64,000 bases of DNA from Bacterioplanoides pacificum (GTDB taxonomy: Bacteria; Pseudomonadota; Gammaproteobacteria; Pseudomonadales; Oceanobacteraceae), in the NCBI RefSeq assembly GCF_042648445.1, contig NZ_JBHRYB010000014.1, forward strand, positions 131,001 to 195,000. The letters are read 5' to 3'. The notes below the pieces were generated by a model. It saw only the letters and a list, made by a program, of their open reading frames with translations. It had not been told where the DNA came from and searched no databases. This document shows, one piece after another, positions 59,992-64,000 of this stretch (within the stretch, counting starts at the first letter, position 1; each line of letters starts with the position of its first letter). The translations under genes and the position numbers were made by a program.

Positions 59992-62900
59992 ATGATTGAA
60001 TCTATAATCCGATGGTCGGTAAGCAACCGTTTCTTTGTAGTATTAATTACCCTGATCGTTACTTTTGGGGGATTATATTCCTTAAAGAAGACACCTGTTG
60101 ATGCTATTCCTGATTTGTCAGATGTGCAGGTGATTATTAAAACCAGCTATCCGGGGCAATCTCCTCAGGTTGTTCAGGATCAAGTCACGTTTCCAATGAC
60201 TACCGCTATGCTCTCTGTGCCCGGAGCCCAGACGGTTCGTGGATACTCATTTTTTGGTGACTCGTACGTCTACATAATCTTTGATGATGACACGGACCTT
60301 TATTGGGCGAGAAGCCGGGTATTAGAATATTTAAGCCAGGTGGCATCCAGCTTACCTGGATCAGCCAAACCCCAATTGGGACCCGATGCTACCGGAGTTG
60401 GTTGGGTTTATATTTATGCACTGACGGATAAAACGGGAAAGCATGATTTAAGCCAGTTACGCAGTATTCAGGATTGGTTTCTGAAGTACGAATTACAAAC
60501 CGTACCCGGTGTTTCTGAGGTGGCAGCGGTTGGTGGCATGGTCAAACAGTATCAGGTTCAGGTCGATCCCGATAAACTCAGAGCCTACAATGTACCGCTC
60601 AGTCACATTCAAATGGCATTGAAACGAGGAAATAGAGAAACAGGTGCCTCGGTTGTTGAAATGGCAGAAGCTGAATATATGGTTACTGCCACCGGTTACA
60701 TCCAATCTGTTAAGGATATTGAGAAAATACCACTTGGTATTAATGATCAGGGAACGCCATTGCGTATTGGTGACGTGGCGGATATCAATCTTGGCCCACA
60801 AATGCGCCGAGGAATTGCCGAATTAAATGGTGAAGGTGAAGTTGTTGGTGGTGTGGTTGTTATGCGCTTTGGCGAGAATGCACAGCAAACCATCAAGGGT
60901 GTAAAAGAAAAATTAGAATCTCTTAAATCTTCTTTGCCAGAAGGAGTTGAGGTTGTATCGGTTTATGACAGATCCAAATTGATTGATCGTGCCGTCGATA
61001 ATCTCTGGAGTAAGCTACTGGAAGAGTTAGCGGTAGTTGCGCTTGTCTGTGTCGCATTTTTGTTTCATTTACGTTCATCGATTGTCGCGGTTGTAACCTT
61101 ACCATTAGGGATTTTGGTATCGTTTATCATCATGTATATGCAAGGGATAAACGCTAACATCATGTCCTTGGGTGGTATTGCAATTGCCATTGGAGCAATG
61201 ACTGATGGTGCAATTGTGATGATTGAGAATATGCATAAGCATATGGAGACTCTGAATAAAAAAGGCATACCTCTGACCGATAAAAATCGCTGGGAAGTCG
61301 TTGCAAAGGCAGCCAGCGAAGTGGGACCTGCTCTGTTCTTTAGTTTGCTAATCATTACTGTTTCCTTCTTACCAGTTTTCATTCTGGAAGCACAAGAAGG
61401 CCGGATGTTCTCGCCCCTGGCATATACAAAAACTTACGCCATGGCGGCATCTGCTGGCCTGGCAATTACTTTAGTCCCTGTTCTGATGGGCTATTTTATC
61501 CGAGGAAAGGTTATTTCTGAGAAGAAAAACCCTTTAAACCGTTTACTAATCGCAGTTTATATGCCGGTTCTAAAGCGAGTTATGCAGTTTCCTATTGCGA
61601 CGATCATAGCCGCCATCTTAGTTACAGTCGTGGGCTTCTGGCCGGTTGATAAAATTGGTAGTGAATTTATCCCTCCACTTGATGAGGGTGATCTGATGTA
61701 CATGCCTACAACTTATCCGGGGATTTCTATCGGTAAGGCCAGAGAGCTACTGCAACAAACGGATAAACTTATCCGTACTGTTCCTGAGGTAGAAAATGTA
61801 TTCGGTAAGGTTGGGCGCGCAGAAACGGCAACTGATCCGGCACCTTTGACTATGATTGAAACTTTTATCCAGCTGAAACCAAAAGAACAGTGGCGTGACG
61901 GCGTTACAACGTACTCGCTAAAGGCTGAGTTTGATAAACTGGTTAAATTCCCTGGATTAACCAACGCCTGGGTTATGCCAATTAAAACAAGAATTGATAT
62001 GTTGGCTACTGGTATAAAAACCCCTGTAGGAATTAAGGTTGCTGGGCCAGATCTGGCTAAAATCCAGGAAATAGGGCAGCAAATCGAACAACTGTTGCCT
62101 CAGGTTGATGGCACCGCCTCAGTTTACTCTGAGCGAGTCGCTGGTGGGCGTTATATCAAGGTTGACATATCCCGGGATAAAGCCAGCCGTTTCGGTTTAA
62201 ATATTGAAGATGTTCAGCAAGTTGTATCTACCGCCATAGGAGGGATGAACGTAACCCAGACCGTGGAAGGTCAGGAACGGTATCCGGTTAACCTACGATA
62301 TCCACAGGATTATCGAGACTCCCCTGAGCAGTTGTCACGACTACCGGTTGTGACGCCGAAAGGTCAACGTATTGCACTCGGTGACGTAGCTGATATCCGG
62401 GTTGAAAATGGCCCTCCGGGAATTAAAAGTGAAAACGCTCGCATTAACGGTTGGAGCTTTATTGATATCGATGGTGTTGATGTTGGGACCTACGTAGAGA
62501 ATGCGAAGGAGCACCTGACGAACAATCTGGACTTGCCAGCGGGTTATTCAATTTCCTGGGCCGGACAGTACGAGTATATGGAACGAGCAAAAGAGAAACT
62601 CACTTACGTGCTTCCTTTAACTCTCGCCATCATTGTTATTTTGCTTTATTTAAACTTCAGGGCAATCAGTGAAGTGGCTATTATTATTGTTACGTTACCA
62701 ATGGCCATGATTGGTGGATTGTGGCTGATGTATTTAGAAGGATTTAACTTTTCCGTTGCTGTTGGTGTAGGTTTTATCGCGCTAGCCGGAGTTGCGGTTG
62801 AAATTGGCGTGATAATGCTGGTTTATTTAAATCAGGCACTAGAAGAACTTAAAGATGAAGCAAAAAGGGAGGAGCGTTCGATATCAGATGCTGAATATCA

Positions 62901-63150
62901 AGCAGCGCTATTACATGGTGCTGGTTTGCGTGTGAGGCCTGTGATGATGACTGTTGCCACTATTATCATCGGATTGTTACCTATTTTATATGGTACAGGG
63001 ACTGGATCGGAAGTGATGAGTCGTATTGCTGCACCCATGGTAGGGGGAATGACCAGTGCAGTGATATTAACTCTTATCGTGTTGCCAGCGATTTATTCAA
63101 TCGTAAAAAGGACTGAAGTAAAGTCATTTAACAAAGAACAATCGAGCTAA
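59992..63150 (+). CDS. cusA: Heavy-metal RND efflux pump CusA/CzcA
   Basis: A 1052-residue inner-membrane HME-RND pump with 12 TM helices. It has SVSNRFFVVLITLIVTFGG at the start, the FPMTTAMLSVPGAQTVRG pore region, and the TM4 proton-relay segment GAIVMIENMHKHME. The paired permease signature AISEVAIIIVTLPMAMIGGLW is present. With CusC and CusB it exports Cu(I)/Ag(I) to the outside. Start ATG 59992 lies 23 bp after cusB. A hairpin follows the stop. Confidence 0.94.
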   Translation: MIESIIRWSVSNRFFVVLITLIVTFGGLYSLKKTPVDAIPDLSDVQVIIKTSYPGQSPQVVQDQVTFPMTTAMLSVPGAQTVRGYSFFGDSYVYIIFDDDTDLYWARSRVLEYLSQVASSLPGSAKPQLGPDATGVGWVYIYALTDKTGKHDLSQLRSIQDWFLKYELQTVPGVSEVAAVGGMVKQYQVQVDPDKLRAYNVPLSHIQMALKRGNRETGASVVEMAEAEYMVTATGYIQSVKDIEKIPLGINDQGTPLRIGDVADINLGPQMRRGIAELNGEGEVVGGVVVMRFGENAQQTIKGVKEKLESLKSSLPEGVEVVSVYDRSKLIDRAVDNLWSKLLEELAVVALVCVAFLFHLRSSIVAVVTLPLGILVSFIIMYMQGINANIMSLGGIAIAIGAMTDGAIVMIENMHKHMETLNKKGIPLTDKNRWEVVAKAASEVGPALFFSLLIITVSFLPVFILEAQEGRMFSPLAYTKTYAMAASAGLAITLVPVLMGYFIRGKVISEKKNPLNRLLIAVYMPVLKRVMQFPIATIIAAILVTVVGFWPVDKIGSEFIPPLDEGDLMYMPTTYPGISIGKARELLQQTDKLIRTVPEVENVFGKVGRAETATDPAPLTMIETFIQLKPKEQWRDGVTTYSLKAEFDKLVKFPGLTNAWVMPIKTRIDMLATGIKTPVGIKVAGPDLAKIQEIGQQIEQLLPQVDGTASVYSERVAGGRYIKVDISRDKASRFGLNIEDVQQVVSTAIGGMNVTQTVEGQERYPVNLRYPQDYRDSPEQLSRLPVVTPKGQRIALGDVADIRVENGPPGIKSENARINGWSFIDIDGVDVGTYVENAKEHLTNNLDLPAGYSISWAGQYEYMERAKEKLTYVLPLTLAIIVILLYLNFRAISEVAIIIVTLPMAMIGGLWLMYLEGFNFSVAVGVGFIALAGVAVEIGVIMLVYLNQALEELKDEAKREERSISDAEYQAALLHGAGLRVRPVMMTVATIIIGLLPILYGTGTGSEVMSRIAAPMVGGMTSAVILTLIVLPAIYSIVKRTEVKSFNKEQSS

Positions 63151-63883
63151 CCCATCCACTCGGGTATTTCTTAATACCCGAGCTCACTGCTTTCAAAAAA
63201 GTTTCCCTTTATTTTCTCCTATGACAAAGTATAGGGAAGCTTTTATTCCTGAATCCTCTGCATAATCTAAAATCTAAGACATATTTTAATATATAGCAGC
63301 CACGTCATTATTAATGAAATATCCGTTTAAGACCATAGCAGTCTACGAAGACCATTTTCTAAACGGCTGAGTGATGTTGCTAATAATCTATATTCGGCGA
63401 ATTTCTACTTGCTCTTAATTTTTTGTTAATTTCGTATAAATCTCACTATTGATGTAGATATTTTCTTGCATAACCCTGCTCTGCAACGACAGGTTAAAAG
63501 CTTAGATCGTATCCCACGGATTGGATGATGCAGATTCCGATAACAAATACGCAATTGGTACAGGCTGTTGGGAATATATTGTTTTCGTATCTTCAGGAGA
63601 TTTCTTAGTTGGTACGAAAATATAGGTGGATGGAAAAGAATTAAGAAGTGGTCTTAGGTGATAACGGTAATTTTAAATCGGTTGGAAAGTGAACTTATAA
63701 AAGAGGTTGTTGTTAACAGCTTGTCGTGGCTGAAGGAATGATGCTTTGGGTGGAGTTGAGAAGATATAAATATATCGTAGAATTAATAGTTCGACGCCAC
63801 CAGGTAGGGGCGTCAGATAAGGTAGGAATTGTTAAAGGTTAGCTTCTAACTCAATTACAGTAATCGGTTATAGTGTATTAGTT
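63151..63883. other. AT-rich non-coding tail after the copper operon
   Basis: No gene is supported. The perfect hairpin CTCGGGTATT/AATACCCGAG (63159-63182) probably ends the copper operon, though no T-run follows. A small GACGCC/GGCGTC dyad lies at about 63794-63813. Short frames here have no start or family match. The sequence looks like decayed mobile DNA. Confidence 0.5.
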
Positions 63884-64000
63884 CAGACCTGATCTGACAC
63901 TTCGATTTGAAAAGAAGAGAGTTTCCCGTTTTGATGTTGGTGTCGAATCAAAATCAAACACAAAGGAAACTCTCTATGCTTGAGTCTAACAATCCCATCA
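63884..64000 (+). mobile_element. Left end of a probable insertion sequence, cut by window edge
   Basis: A likely terminal-repeat-like stretch (CAGACCTGATCTGACAC, 63884-63900) is followed by AGAGAGTTTCC (63916-63926), which pairs with GGAAACTCTCT (63965-63975). A nested TTTTGAT/ATCAAAA stem lies inside. The right arm holds the ribosome binding site and ends at the ATG at 63976. The family cannot be named from eight codons (MLESNNPI). Confidence 0.5.
63976..64000 (+). CDS. Probable transposase, N-terminal eight codons only
   Basis: ATG 63976 follows AAGGAAAC at good spacing and reads MLESNNPI to the end of the window. Product is inferred from the IS-like leader. Without the rest of the frame this remains tentative. 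Confidence 0.4.

Noticed and set aside
63520..63630. A short frame encoding about 35 residues (KYAIGTGCWEYIVFV)
   Set aside because: No start codon with a ribosome site and no family match; likely chance or a decayed fragment.
1..64000. CRISPR arrays
   Set aside because: No series of regularly spaced direct repeats was seen on either strand.

Overview
The window is from a denitrifying gammaproteobacterium. NhaB, the O2-independent ubiquinone genes ubiUVT, a clade I Tat-exported NosZ, NirS and an E. coli-like NorR fit a marine Oceanospirillales-type organism; that placement is inference, and no rRNA or tRNA gene is visible to confirm it. The first 41 kb are moderately GC-rich core sequence, 41-50 kb is a patchwork accessory region that is AT-richer in places, and 50-63 kb is a copper-resistance block.

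1-41 kb is an anaerobic-respiration region. In order: the tail of an outer-membrane barrel protein; narK-usp-narK-nnrS (nitrate/nitrite transport and NO tolerance); nrdG-nrdD (oxygen-independent dNTP synthesis); a divergent phosphoketolase-like gene; moaB-mobA-moaA and mog (molybdenum cofactor); narL; norR facing a ytfE/norA-type iron-sulfur repair gene; nhaB; nosRZDFYL-tatE; nirS behind a TonB-dependent receptor; norQCBDEF; a small cytochrome c; a DGC-domain protein; and ubiV-ubiU/ubiT. Together these cover nitrate import, nitrite to NO, NO to N2O, N2O to N2, anaerobic quinone and dNTP supply, cofactor synthesis and NO-damage repair. The nitrate reductase and the heme d1 genes are not in the window and must lie elsewhere.

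Regulatory sites can be read directly: FNR/DNR-type boxes before narK and nrdG, NarL-type 7-2-7 heptamer pairs before nosR, moaA, norQ and ubiT, and a sigma-54 promoter with three GT-N7-AC sites between norR and ytfE. The narK and moaA leaders can fold into stable RNA structures.

41-50 kb holds mostly broken or mobile genes: two tandem DUF2971 genes (one frameshifted), a type I restriction scar joining an HsdR start to an HsdS end, an internally deleted TOTE-type primase-helicase, an intact higBA toxin-antitoxin pair with a palindromic operator, a small HTH gene interrupted by a 51-bp palindromic insert, and a satellite- or plasmid-like set (HTH protein, inovirus Gp2/HUH-like replication protein, AlpA, Xre, DUF932 and a glycine-zipper protein) with several long perfect dyads. 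No integrase is visible.

50-63 kb is a copper block: copS-copR facing copA-copB, a Met/His-rich periplasmic protein, a cytochrome c, a DUF411 protein and a CusCBA-type RND efflux system whose CusB carries two C-terminal CusF-like domains. The last 0.8 kb is AT-rich and has no recognisable gene until the left end of a probable insertion sequence at the window edge.
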